A DNA stretch of 64,000 bases, taken from the NCBI RefSeq assembly GCF_003173575.1, contig NZ_QGNY01000001.1:806001-870000 (forward strand). The letters are read 5' to 3'. A program made the position numbers and the translations under genes. The DNA comes from Pedobacter paludis (lineage in GTDB: Bacteria; Bacteroidota; Bacteroidia; Sphingobacteriales; Sphingobacteriaceae). Under the pieces are notes generated by a model. The model ran no database searches and was not told the origin of the DNA. It worked only from the letters and a program-made list of their open reading frames with translations. The stretch's first letter is position 1, and each line of letters begins with the position of its first letter. Below, piece by piece: positions 33,904-42,335 of this stretch.

Positions 33904-36360
33904 TTAAAATGGTACAATTATTTTAAAACTCATGTTTCTGCCCATATTGTAAATTCCAGATTTTCCATTTGGAGATGCATTGTAATATTCGAAATATTTA
34001 AGCCGATTTAAATTAGACTGATAGCTTTTGTTAAAGATGTTATCTACCTGAACAAATACATCACAAAGCGTTTTGCCTGCTTTAGATTTTAAAGTAGAAC
34101 CTATTCCTGCATTAAGCAAACCGTAACCTGTGGTAAACGTTTCTGTGTTATCCAAGGCATAAAACCTGTTTTGATCAGCATAAAATACACCATCTACCTT
34201 AAAGTAAGGCTTATCCAAGATTCCGATGGGTTTCCTGGCGGTTACTTTAATTTCCGATCGGATTTGCAATGTCGGTATAAATGGTAAATATCTGGCATCT
34301 CGACCATGCTTAGCCAAAAGTTCCCCGTTTTTATTCAAGCCAACTACATAAGCCAAACTATTATTAACCGTGAGCCATTTTAATTTTGAGGGGTGAAGAT
34401 TCACGCTGATTTCAGCACCGTATAATCTCGCTTTTGATTGTTGATATTGATAGGTTAAATTACCGGGAACAATAACTACAGGATTTCCGTTTGCAGCCGT
34501 TAACCGAGACTGGTAAATGTAATTCTGAATCTCATTATTGAACCACTCAAAACTCAGATCTGCATCCTTAAGGTAAGCAATAATGCCGAGGTCTTCCTGA
34601 AGGTTAAATTCGGGCTTGAAACTTCGATTGCCTAAATAAACAATATGGGCGCCGGGATCCAGTCCGTTGGAACCAATTTCCGTAATGTTGGGTGCACGAT
34701 AACCCCGAGCAATATTTGCTTTAATTAAAAGTTTCTCAGAGATGTTGTAGGTTAAACCCAAACTTCCCGATAGGCCATAATAATTCTTTTTAAAAGCAGG
34801 AAATTGAAAATTAGCACTGGGATAATTTGCTTCTACCTGTTTGCCGAAGCCGGTTTGCGGATTGGTACCCACATAAAAATCGTTCCATTGGATATTCCGC
34901 CGATCTATTCGAAGGCCTCCGGAAACATCAACCTTACCCATTGATTTCTTGGCGAAATAAAAGGCGCCAACATCGAAAAGGTCGTAATCAGGAATGGGAA
35001 AATCAGTGGCATCCTTACTCCTATTTCCCTGCAACATTCCATTAATACCAAATGTACTTTCAATTCCAGCAAAGTCTGGCAGATTATATTTAAGATCGTA
35101 ATTTAGTGTGTTTAAAACCACGTACAATCCTGCCTGCTGTGGTGCAGTTGGGTGATTATATTCCCGACGAACACTCTGTTGCCCACCAATGAGTACATTT
35201 AAATCGCTATTACCCAATTTAAACTGAGTGGTGTTGTACAATCTGTAATGTTGAATGTGCTGATGAAGCGGATTGATCGAATAGCTTTTTAAATCATCAT
35301 CAGGAACAATCGGCCGATTTTTTATATCATCGGCATAATCTGAAACCTGTTTGGTAAATTTTCTGGATAAGGAATCCCGACTTCCATCCGGGATTTCCAT
35401 TAGGTTGTTGTAATATGTAATGGCCGTTTTGGAGAAACCCCATTTTTGATCCACCCTTGCCGAGGCAGACAGGTTGTATTCGCGAAAGGCAGTTCCATAA
35501 ACCAAACCATCTATTTTATTGTAATAATTGTGGGCTGTTTTCGCGGTAGCCCTAATGACATATTTCCAATTCTTTTTAATGTAAGCCAAGCCAATGGAAG
35601 CCCCAATCATTCCGTTATTGGTTTGATAATTTGTGGTGAAATCACCTTTAAGTTTACCTTCCTCAAAATTTGGGCTGTAAGGAATCATGTTAATTACTCC
35701 TGCCAAAGCATCCGATCCGTAAGTTAGACTCGCAGGCCCCTTAACCACTTCGGCCCTTGTAATACTATACTCATCAACCTCAATCCCATGTTCATCTCCC
35801 CATTGCTGGCCTTCCTGACGCAAACCATCGTACAACGTTAAAACTCGATTGTAACCTAAACCGCGGATGAAAGGTTTTGAAACATTTGGTCCGGTGGTGA
35901 CCGCTGTAACGCCTGGAACCCCTTTTACAATGGCCTCTATTAGATTGGTGTTTACGTTTTGGTCCATTGATTTTTTAGACAGAACCGCTATTGGCACAGG
36001 ACTTTTCCGCAACTGAGTTGCCCGGTTTACACCTGTTATAACCACATCATTTAAATTAGATTCTGAATCTAGAAGATCAACATTTAGCATTGCAGGCTCA
36101 TTTGTTAAAACAACAGTTGCTTTTTTGGTTTGATAACCAATGCCAGAAAAGATTAAGGTATAATTTCCAATCGGAAGATTTTCTATTTGATAATTTCCTG
36201 TTTGGTTTGTTCTGGCCGACTTACTCTGACCAATAATTTTTACTGTGATGTTTTCAGCCAATGCATTATTTGATTTTACCTGACCTTTAATTGAACTATT
36301 TTGGGCAAGAAGCTGATTTGCAAAGAAAATAAAGAGAAAAGATGGGATGAGGTATTTCAT
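33904..36360 (-). CDS. TonB-dependent receptor, probable metal (zinc?) uptake
   Basis: 818 residues: signal peptide (near ANQLLAQ), a carboxypeptidase-regulatory-like domain (about 23-105), a plug (about 110-230) with SKPFIRGLGYNRVLTLYDGL and RAEVVKGPASLTYGSDALAGVIN, and a 22-strand barrel ending in MSFKIIVPF. The plug loop GQQWGDEHGIEVDEYS resembles the His/Asp-rich plug of ZnuD-type metal receptors. A Fur-family regulator is divergent from it, and a palindrome covers its -7 box, which fits metal-controlled import. Zinc over iron is inferred from the plug and the His-rich regulator, not shown. Confidence 0.85.
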   Translation of the reverse strand: MKYLIPSFLFIFFANQLLAQNSSIKGQVKSNNALAENITVKIIGQSKSARTNQTGNYQIENLPIGNYTLIFSGIGYQTKKATVVLTNEPAMLNVDLLDSESNLNDVVITGVNRATQLRKSPVPIAVLSKKSMDQNVNTNLIEAIVKGVPGVTAVTTGPNVSKPFIRGLGYNRVLTLYDGLRQEGQQWGDEHGIEVDEYSITRAEVVKGPASLTYGSDALAGVINMIPYSPNFEEGKLKGDFTTNYQTNNGMIGASIGLAYIKKNWKYVIRATAKTAHNYYNKIDGLVYGTAFREYNLSASARVDQKWGFSKTAITYYNNLMEIPDGSRDSLSRKFTKQVSDYADDIKNRPIVPDDDLKSYSINPLHQHIQHYRLYNTTQFKLGNSDLNVLIGGQQSVRREYNHPTAPQQAGLYVVLNTLNYDLKYNLPDFAGIESTFGINGMLQGNRSKDATDFPIPDYDLFDVGAFYFAKKSMGKVDVSGGLRIDRRNIQWNDFYVGTNPQTGFGKQVEANYPSANFQFPAFKKNYYGLSGSLGLTYNISEKLLIKANIARGYRAPNITEIGSNGLDPGAHIVYLGNRSFKPEFNLQEDLGIIAYLKDADLSFEWFNNEIQNYIYQSRLTAANGNPVVIVPGNLTYQYQQSKARLYGAEISVNLHPSKLKWLTVNNSLAYVVGLNKNGELLAKHGRDARYLPFIPTLQIRSEIKVTARKPIGILDKPYFKVDGVFYADQNRFYALDNTETFTTGYGLLNAGIGSTLKSKAGKTLCDVFVQVDNIFNKSYQSNLNRLKYFEYYNASPNGKSGIYNMGRNMSFKIIVPF

Positions 36361-36370
36361 ATCGTATTTA

Positions 36371-36398
36371 TCTAAATATATTTTTAGACAAATCTAAA
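36371..36398. promoter_or_regulatory. Candidate Fur/Zur operator overlapping the receptor promoter
   Basis: Three half-sites in alternate orientation: TCTAAA (36371-36376), TTTAGA (36383-36388) and TCTAAA (36393-36398). The last two form the perfect palindrome TTTAGACAAATCTAAA. On the minus strand its centre is TAGATTTG (36396-36389), an exact -7 box for the receptor gene, so a bound regulator would block RNA polymerase. Confidence 0.6.
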
Positions 36399-36474
36399 TT
36401 TAATTTTATACTTATCAAATAAAATAATTAGAGCATAATAAAATATGTAATTAGGAATTTTAAAAGACATTAAG

Positions 36475-36499
36475 TTGCAATAAGAAAGCCTTATATTTG
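36475..36499 (+). promoter_or_regulatory. Promoter of the Fur-family gene
   Basis: TTG at 36475-36477 and TATATTTG at 36492-36499 (14-bp spacing, slightly short for the -33/-7 type), 20 bp before ATG 36520. Confidence 0.55.
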
Positions 36500-36519
36500 T
36501 AAAATATTAATCAATAATC

Positions 36520-36969
36520 ATGTCTTCTGTTATGGAAAATCTTCAGGTTAAGAAATATGAAGACCTTTTGGTTCACAATGGCTTAAAGAGGACGGGTGCG
36601 CGGATTCAGGTTTTAGAAATTCTTTCGAACAGAAATTCTGCTACTTCACAACCTTATTTAGAAACTGTAGTTGGCAAAGAAATCGATCGGGTTACTTTAT
36701 ATCGAATTTTAAAGGCTTTTGAGGAAAAGGGAATTATTCATAAAGTTATCGACAATCAGGGAACGGCGAATTATGCAATTTGTTCGGGAGCTTGCTCGGC
36801 GCATCATCACGATGATGGACATGTTCATTTTAATTGCAGTACCTGTTTAAGGGTTTATTGCCTTGACGAAGTCAAGATTCCGACGCTTAAAATGCCGAAG
36901 GGGTTTGAAATTGGACAGGTAAACCTGATTGTTTCTGGAATATGCCAGGATTGTAATTCTTCTAATTAA
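36520..36969 (+). CDS. Fur-family transcriptional repressor
   Basis: 149 residues. A winged-helix domain (GLKRTGARIQVLEILSNR, then IDRVTLYRILKAFEEKGIIHKV) is followed by a metal and dimerisation domain with AHHHDDGHVHFNC, CSTC and a C-terminal CQDC. The two CxxC pairs form the structural zinc site of the family. The HHHDDGHVHF stretch is His-rich and compatible with Zur or Fur. The divergent TonB receptor and the palindrome between them suggest it controls metal uptake. A nearby internal ATG at 36532 is also possible as start. Confidence 0.9.
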   Translation: MSSVMENLQVKKYEDLLVHNGLKRTGARIQVLEILSNRNSATSQPYLETVVGKEIDRVTLYRILKAFEEKGIIHKVIDNQGTANYAICSGACSAHHHDDGHVHFNCSTCLRVYCLDEVKIPTLKMPKGFEIGQVNLIVSGICQDCNSSN

Positions 36970-37030
36970 CTTATCCTGAATTACTTAAAATTATAATAGA
37001 AATACCCTGCAAATAGTTTAAAATATATTT

Positions 37031-37059
37031 TTGCTTATTCAATAGAACTTCTATATTTG
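37031..37059 (+). promoter_or_regulatory. Promoter of tRNA-Arg
   Basis: TTG at 37031-37033 and TATATTTG at 37052-37059 with 18-bp spacing, 17 bp before the mature tRNA. Good agreement with the -33/-7 consensus. Confidence 0.75.
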
Positions 37060-37076
37060 CAGACATTAAAAAATGA

Positions 37077-37150
37077 GCCTCGGTAGCTCAGCTGGATAGA
37101 GCGTCGGTTTTCTAAACCGAGGGTCAGGGGTTCGAGTCCCTTCCGGGGTA
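37077..37150 (+). tRNA. tRNA-Arg (anticodon TCT)
   Basis: 74 nt cloverleaf: acceptor GCCTCGG/CCGGGGT (with G-T pairs), D-stem GCTC/GAGC, anticodon stem TCGGT/ACCGA around TTTCTAA, and T-arm with GGTTCGAGTCC. The anticodon TCT reads AGA/AGG. CCA is not encoded. A strong promoter and terminator flank it, so it is a single-gene unit. Confidence 0.97.
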
Positions 37151-37157
37151 CATTTAA

Positions 37158-37194
37158 AAAGAGCTGTCTATTTTTAGACGGCTCTTTGTTTTTT
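37158..37194 (+). terminator. Terminator of tRNA-Arg
   Basis: AAAGAGCTGTCTA / TAGACGGCTCTTT (one G-T pair), 4-base loop, then a T-rich tail. Confidence 0.9.
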
Positions 37195-37285
37195 AAGACT
37201 TTTTCCAAGCCAATATTCATTTACAAAATACCAATAGACAACTAATCTAATCGTTAAATTAAACTGGTTTTCATCTTAAGTAATA

Positions 37286-37504
37286 TTATTCGTTGTTCTC
37301 TTTTCCGACATTTTGATCTGCATCGGCATCACTTCCCTTAATCTGTTCGCTCAAATCGCCTAAGTCTTTTTCATCCTTCCCTTCTTTTGAAGATACGGGT
37401 CCATCAGTGGCTTCAGACTTGTTTGAATCATCCTGAAGATTTTTAGTTCCTTCTGCATCCGTTACGTTCAATTTGGTTTTTTCGAACTGTTCTTTGTTTT
37501 CCAT
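37286..37504 (-). CDS. Small acidic hypothetical protein
   Basis: 72 residues from ATG 37504 (MENKEQFEKTKLNVTDAEGT); a longer frame starts 36 bp upstream but this start gives the natural hydrophilic N-terminus. The whole protein is rich in Asp, Glu, Lys, Ser and Asn with no hydrophobic core, so it is probably disordered. Such small hydrophilic proteins are common in Sphingobacteriaceae; their role is unknown. Coding status is plausible but not certain. It is followed by no clear terminator. Confidence 0.5.
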   Translation of the reverse strand: MENKEQFEKTKLNVTDAEGTKNLQDDSNKSEATDGPVSSKEGKDEKDLGDLSEQIKGSDADADQNVGKENNE

Positions 37505-37787
37505 TTCCTTATCGTTTATGATCTGCAAGTACAACACCACTAAATTGAAATTTGTTCAAGAAAGATTAATCGCTACTAGATAAATGCCACATCAGTTAAA
37601 ACGCTACTATGCCTTAACTGTGCTTATACCACGGGGATGTGGTAAATGGAATACGCTTAGGCTATAGATGAAGAAGGTATTTACATCAGAAACTTAAAAA
37701 GTTAATTACGCCATAGGATTATCTCACTAATCCACCATACAACTTAAAGTTGTGAATATTTCGTAATTTTGTAATGATTTAACACAC

Positions 37788-38186
37788 ATGGCATTTCAAG
37801 AAGGGCAAATTAAACTTGTCGGTAAAATTGGTGATTTAAGTTTTTATAAGCGCGGCTCCGATTATCTGGTGCGGGCTAAGGGAAATTTTAATGGTGAAAG
37901 GATTAAAACTGAACCTCAATTTGAGGAAGCTAGAAAAAATAATTCAATTTTTGGTCGTGCCAGTCGTGCCAGCAAAATGCTTCGGGAGGCCTTTAGGCCA
38001 TTTCATCCAAAATTTCCGGAAGGTGCTCTCCACAATCAGCTCACGAAGATTTTCATGGAAGCCATTCGAAGGGACGGAGAAATTACTTCAAAAGTTATTG
38101 AGGAGTTGAAAGGGTTAAGTTTTTTTGAGGGAAACTCTGACTGGGAAAAATTTCTTGCAAGTACCGATTTGAGTAATCTTGTTTAA
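37788..38186 (+). CDS. Hypothetical protein, 132 residues
   Basis: The N-terminus GQIKLVGKIGDLSFYKRGSDYLVR looks like a small beta-hairpin domain and is followed by a basic helical part (FEEARKNNSIFGRASRASKMLREAFRPF) with several Arg/Lys. I recall similar proteins in Sphingobacteriales genomes as conserved hypotheticals but know no function. A TAATTTTG -7 box (37764-37771) lies 17 bp before ATG 37788, so it is probably expressed. The 247 bp before it hold no other gene that I can support. Confidence 0.7.
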   Translation: MAFQEGQIKLVGKIGDLSFYKRGSDYLVRAKGNFNGERIKTEPQFEEARKNNSIFGRASRASKMLREAFRPFHPKFPEGALHNQLTKIFMEAIRRDGEITSKVIEELKGLSFFEGNSDWEKFLASTDLSNLV

Positions 38187-38351
38187 TGGAAATGTAAAGC
38201 ATTTTTGATTAATTATTAAAGTCGAAAACCCTTCACACAAATCCTTATGCCGTATATGCATTGCTTACTTTATTTATTTCAATCGGCCTTTAATTAAATC
38301 TTTAGACTTCCCATCTATATTCAATTTGGGCAACGAGAAAACTATGCTTAG

Positions 38352-38585
38352 TTAAGCATCTTCACCATTCCAAACATCATCATCGGCATGCTTAATTTCA
38401 TCGTGGCTTCCAGAAACAGATCGAAATTCTTCGTGATGATAATTTCTTTCTGGGTTTTCTGGTAATGCATCATCATGATTTAAGGGCATTTTACGTAAAT
38501 GCTCCGGTTTTTTAACCTCTGGTAAATCATCATGTACAACTGATGGCTTTAGGATTTTCTTTTCAGGGATGTTGCTGTTTTCCAT
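38352..38585 (-). CDS. Small hydrophilic hypothetical protein
   Basis: 77 residues from ATG 38585 (MENSNIPEKKILKPSVVHDD). The frame can extend two codons upstream to a TTG (38591), which I consider less likely. The protein is acidic and His-rich (LNHDDALPENPERNYHHEEF, then SGSHDEIKHADDDVWNGEDA), with no signal or membrane segment. Function unknown. Probably disordered. Confidence 0.55.
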   Translation of the reverse strand: MENSNIPEKKILKPSVVHDDLPEVKKPEHLRKMPLNHDDALPENPERNYHHEEFRSVSGSHDEIKHADDDVWNGEDA

Positions 38586-38669
38586 ACTCAAAGCTAAACA
38601 AATTTTAAGCCAGTTTGGACTTAATCTATTTTTATCGAGATAAAAGGCTTGCGAAGTAGGCTTAGCATA

Positions 38670-38706
38670 AAAAAAGGTCTGCTCTTTGAAAAAGCAGACC
38701 TTTTTT
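38670..38706 (-). terminator. Terminator at the 3' end of the PUL (after uxuA)
   Basis: AAAAAAGGTCTGCT / AGCAGACCTTTTTT, perfect 14-bp stem with a 9-base loop; its T-side faces the minus strand. It marks the end of the long minus-strand transcription unit. Confidence 0.9.
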
Positions 38707-38723
38707 AAATGAATGTAGAAAGA

Positions 38724-39893
38724 TTAATAATTTCCGGTCACTCCTACTTCTAAACCTCTCAGTTCCGCTAAACCTCTCAATCTTCCAATTGCAGAATAAC
38801 CCGGATTGGTCTGTTTGGCTAAATCATCCAACATTTGGTGGCCATGATCTGGACGGAATGGGATTGATTTGTCTCGAAGGGCATTTTCTTCTGAAACTGC
38901 TTTCATAATTTCGTACATATTTACATCGCCACCCAGATGATCTGCTTCGTAGAAACTGCCGTCTTCATCTTTGGTTACGTTGCGTAAATGAGCAAAATAA
39001 ACTCTTTTTTTAACTGCTTCAAAAATTTCTAAAGCATTATTCTTCATCCCTGCGCCTAATGATCCCGTACAGAAACAAACACCATTAAATTCCTGATTTA
39101 CTTCGTTAATGATGTATTTAAAATCCTCCAGGGTGCTGGCAATTCTTGGCAAACCCAAAATTGGATAAGGCGGATCATCTGGATGAATCGTCATTTTGAT
39201 GCCTTCCTCCGTGCAAACATCGGCAATTGAAGAGAGGAAATATTTCAAGTTTTCTTTTAAGCCCTGCGTACCAATAACCTTGTATTCGCTAATGCTATTG
39301 CGAAGCGTTTCCAACTCAATTTCCTTTTCGTTTGGAATACCCATTAAAACATTTATTCTTAAATCGTCCAGATCTTGTGCTGTTAATTTTGAATATTTAT
39401 CGATCGCTCTTTGAAGAATGGATTGTGAATAATCATTCTCAGCATCTTCTCTCTTTAAAATATATAAATCGAAAATCGCCAAATCAATCCAATTGAAATA
39501 CAAAGCTTTAGAACCATCGTGCATTTCCAAATCCAACTGCGTACGCGTCCAATCTAAAACGGGCATAAAATTGTAGCACACAATCTTGATTCCACATTGT
39601 GAAAGGTTGCGGAGCGAAGTTTTATAATTTTCGATATACAGATCTGCGTCTGCCCTACGTGTTTTAATGGCCTCGTGAACAGGCACACTCTCCACAACAG
39701 ACCAAGTTAAGCCTGAGGCCTCAATAATTGATTTCCTTTCCTGGATATCTGCCAATGGCCAAACTTCACCATGCGGAATGTGGTGTAAGGCTGTTACAAT
39801 TCCGGTGGCACCAGCCTGTTTAACATCTTGTAAAGAAACGGGATCATTTGGTCCGTACCAGCGCCAGGTTTGTTCTAATTTTTTGTACTTCAT
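38724..39893 (-). CDS. uxuA: Mannonate dehydratase
   Basis: 389 residues. It dehydrates D-mannonate to 2-keto-3-deoxygluconate, the second cytosolic step of glucuronate breakdown after reduction of fructuronate. TIM-barrel marks: TWRWYGPNDPVSLQDVKQAG at the N-terminus, ALHHIPHGEVW, TIHPDDPPYPILGLPRI, FCTGSLGAG, YFAHLRNV and RPDHGHQML with the His/Asp/Cys metal ligands. Length matches the E. coli enzyme (394). It is the last gene of the PUL and, with the SDR at 39985, shows that the polymer contains glucuronic-type uronate. Confidence 0.96.
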   Translation of the reverse strand: MKYKKLEQTWRWYGPNDPVSLQDVKQAGATGIVTALHHIPHGEVWPLADIQERKSIIEASGLTWSVVESVPVHEAIKTRRADADLYIENYKTSLRNLSQCGIKIVCYNFMPVLDWTRTQLDLEMHDGSKALYFNWIDLAIFDLYILKREDAENDYSQSILQRAIDKYSKLTAQDLDDLRINVLMGIPNEKEIELETLRNSISEYKVIGTQGLKENLKYFLSSIADVCTEEGIKMTIHPDDPPYPILGLPRIASTLEDFKYIINEVNQEFNGVCFCTGSLGAGMKNNALEIFEAVKKRVYFAHLRNVTKDEDGSFYEADHLGGDVNMYEIMKAVSEENALRDKSIPFRPDHGHQMLDDLAKQTNPGYSAIGRLRGLAELRGLEVGVTGNY

Positions 39894-39984
39894 TTTAAAA
39901 TTGAAATTACACCGTTATTCCAGATTACTCTTTCTAAAGGGTGTTTAAGGTTCTATGGTTTTCAGTTTATTTATATTAAAAGTA

Positions 39985-40809
39985 TTAAACTCCAGAGAAG
40001 GCACTAAATCCACCATCTACTTTAACGTTTTCGCCATTCACAAATTTGGATGCATCACTTAACAAATAAACCAGTGCGCCAATTAATTCCTCAGGATTAC
40101 CGAAGCGCTTAAATGGTGTTTTTGAAATAATGGCCTGTCCGCGACTGGTTAATGATCCATCTTCATTGGTTAACAAGGCCCTATTTTGGTTTGTAATAAA
40201 GAAACCCGGAACTATGGCATTCATCCGAATTTTATCTTCGTAACGATTTGCTAATTCTACGGCCATCCATTTTGTATAACTATCAATCGATGCTTTTGCG
40301 AGCGAATAACCTAAAACTCTTGTAAGCGCCTGTGTTGCCGAAACCGAAGAAATGTTTACAATGCTGCCTCCGTGTTTGGCTATCTCCTTACCAAAAATCT
40401 GGGTTGGCATTATGGTACCAAAAAGGTTAAGATCAAAAGCCTGTTTAAGGGCGGATACATTTAAATCGAATACATCATTACCAGGTTGAACAACGGCTTC
40501 TGCCACGTTTCCGCCTGCAGCGTTTACCAATGCATCTATTTTTCCAAATTCATTTAGAATTGTATTTTTTGCATCGATTAAGTTTTGTTCATCCAACACA
40601 TCTGCAATAATGTAAATCGATTTGCAACCTGCATTTCTTGCTTCTTCTACCCTTTGCTTGGCCACATCTTCATTTCTGCCAATTACAACAATTGTTGCAC
40701 CAGCACTGCATAGTCCATTTACAAAAGCCTCTCCTAAAACACCTGTAGCGCCGGTAACCACTACAACTTTGTCTTTTAAAGAAAATAGGCTTTCTACTTC
40801 TTTTATCAT
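39985..40809 (-). CDS. SDR-family D-mannonate oxidoreductase (fructuronate reductase), UxuB substitute
   Basis: 274 residues. Rossmann motif TGATGVLGEAF at 19-29 (TGxxxGxG form), NAAG, and the catalytic Ser/Tyr/Lys with NISSVSATQALTRVLGYSLAK (YxxxK). The C-terminal PGFFITNQNRALL and VNGENVKVDGG are typical. In Bacteroidota this SDR type adjoins uxuA and takes the place of the classical long-chain UxuB, reducing D-fructuronate to D-mannonate with NAD(P)H. Reaction is inferred from family and neighbour. It precedes uxuA by 91 bp on the same strand. Confidence 0.88.
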   Translation of the reverse strand: MIKEVESLFSLKDKVVVVTGATGVLGEAFVNGLCSAGATIVVIGRNEDVAKQRVEEARNAGCKSIYIIADVLDEQNLIDAKNTILNEFGKIDALVNAAGGNVAEAVVQPGNDVFDLNVSALKQAFDLNLFGTIMPTQIFGKEIAKHGGSIVNISSVSATQALTRVLGYSLAKASIDSYTKWMAVELANRYEDKIRMNAIVPGFFITNQNRALLTNEDGSLTSRGQAIISKTPFKRFGNPEELIGALVYLLSDASKFVNGENVKVDGGFSAFSGV

Positions 40810-40833
40810 CTGATTTTTATTTTGAGCGTTTAT

Positions 40834-42312
40834 TTATTCTACTACCAATGTGGTGATGGAATGCGGTAAACTTGTTGTTGTTGCCGCCTGTCCTTTTATC
40901 CACAAGCTGTATTTTAATTTATCGTCAGATTGGTTCATTACCACCACAGCTAACTTTCCATCGGTATTTAAGAAAGCTGTTGCCTGCAATTTATCACGGC
41001 TAGATGCCGAACCAATTCTTTTTGCACCCGGACGGATGAATTTTGAGAAATGGCCCATGTAATAATAGGCATTGGTATAAATCAATTTATCGTTTTTAGT
41101 ATCTGCATGTACAGGTGCAAAACAGAAGTTGCCAACATGGTTTGGTCCACCTTTTTCATCTAAAAGAATGTTCCAATCTGTCCAGGCCGCTGTTCCGCTG
41201 TTAAAATCGTTAATCATCGAATTGCCGTAGCGTTCGCCTAAGGTCCAATCGTCTAATTTATTTACGTCGTATTTTTCTTTACAGCCTTCAGTAAAAATCA
41301 AGGCTTTATCTGGGTATGCATCATGCGTTTGGCGAACGTTGCCAAATTGCATTTCGCTTCCCGTCCATGTTTCGTACCAATGGAAGCCAATGCCCCAAAC
41401 ATATTTGGCTGCATCCTTATCATTTAAAATGGTGCTTGCTCTTTGGAAAATCTGATCGCGGTTATGATCCCAAGCGATTAGTTTTTTTGATGCCAAACCT
41501 TGTTTTTGTAAAGTTGGTCCTAAAAAGTTTTTAATAAAATCGCGTTCCTCTTCTGCTGTGAACACACAAGATTCCCATTTCTGTTTTGCCATTGGTTCGT
41601 TTTGAACACTTAAGCCCCAAACTGGAATGCCCATCGCCTCGTAAGTTTTGATGAATTTCACATAGTGGTTTGCCCAGCTCTGGCGAAATGCTGGCAATAA
41701 ATGTCCTCCTTGAATTAAGCTGTTATTGTCTTTCATCCATGCTGGTGGCGACCATGGACTTACAAAAAGTGGCAATTTGCCACCTGCAGCTGCGATTGCC
41801 TGCTTGATTAAAGGAATCTTGAATTCCTCATCGTGCGCTACACTAAAAGTTTTCAAGTCTTTATCGTTGTCCTGAACATAGGTATAACTTCCGCTAGAGA
41901 AATCGCAACTGGCAATGTTTGTACGGGCTAAGGTATAGCCGATTCCTTTATTTGGGCTATAATAAGCGGTTAACAATTCCTGTTGATTTTTTTTAGAGAG
42001 TTTGGCAAATGTTTCTGCCGATGCATCCGTTAATGCGCCACCTATTCCTACCAGTGATTGATATTTTACTGTTGGATCGATAAAAATACAAGGCTCTGTT
42101 TCGAAGGGTTGTTTGTTCTCTGTAAAACTTAACGTTTCGGTTTTGCTGATGCGGTAATCTGTTTTTTCTGCGGTTGTGTAAACCGTTACTTTCTTATTGC
42201 CAACGGTGTAGGTTTGAACCGTTTTTGCAACAGGCTTAGTTGCTTTTTTAGTTTGGGCAGATACACCAAATGCTGTTGCCAAAAGTAAAAGAATACTGAG
42301 ATTTTGTTTCAT
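40834..42312 (-). CDS. Glycoside hydrolase family 30 enzyme
   Basis: 492 residues from ATG 42312 (MKQNLSILLLLATAFGVSAQ). The frame is open for 15 more codons, but these would overlap the ThuA gene and precede the signal peptide. Catalytic acid E239 lies in GLSVQNEP and nucleophile E342 in IFTEGC, with CDFSSGSYTYVQD and VSPWSPPAWMKDN as further GH30 marks. GH30 includes beta-1,6-glucanases, glucocerebrosidases and glucuronoxylanases; this fits the GBA1-like group and could act on beta-1,6-glucan, a fungal wall polymer. Secreted to periplasm or surface. Confidence 0.9.
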   Translation of the reverse strand: MKQNLSILLLLATAFGVSAQTKKATKPVAKTVQTYTVGNKKVTVYTTAEKTDYRISKTETLSFTENKQPFETEPCIFIDPTVKYQSLVGIGGALTDASAETFAKLSKKNQQELLTAYYSPNKGIGYTLARTNIASCDFSSGSYTYVQDNDKDLKTFSVAHDEEFKIPLIKQAIAAAGGKLPLFVSPWSPPAWMKDNNSLIQGGHLLPAFRQSWANHYVKFIKTYEAMGIPVWGLSVQNEPMAKQKWESCVFTAEEERDFIKNFLGPTLQKQGLASKKLIAWDHNRDQIFQRASTILNDKDAAKYVWGIGFHWYETWTGSEMQFGNVRQTHDAYPDKALIFTEGCKEKYDVNKLDDWTLGERYGNSMINDFNSGTAAWTDWNILLDEKGGPNHVGNFCFAPVHADTKNDKLIYTNAYYYMGHFSKFIRPGAKRIGSASSRDKLQATAFLNTDGKLAVVVMNQSDDKLKYSLWIKGQAATTTSLPHSITTLVVE

Positions 42313-42335
42313 TTTATTTTGCTCTATTAAGGTTA

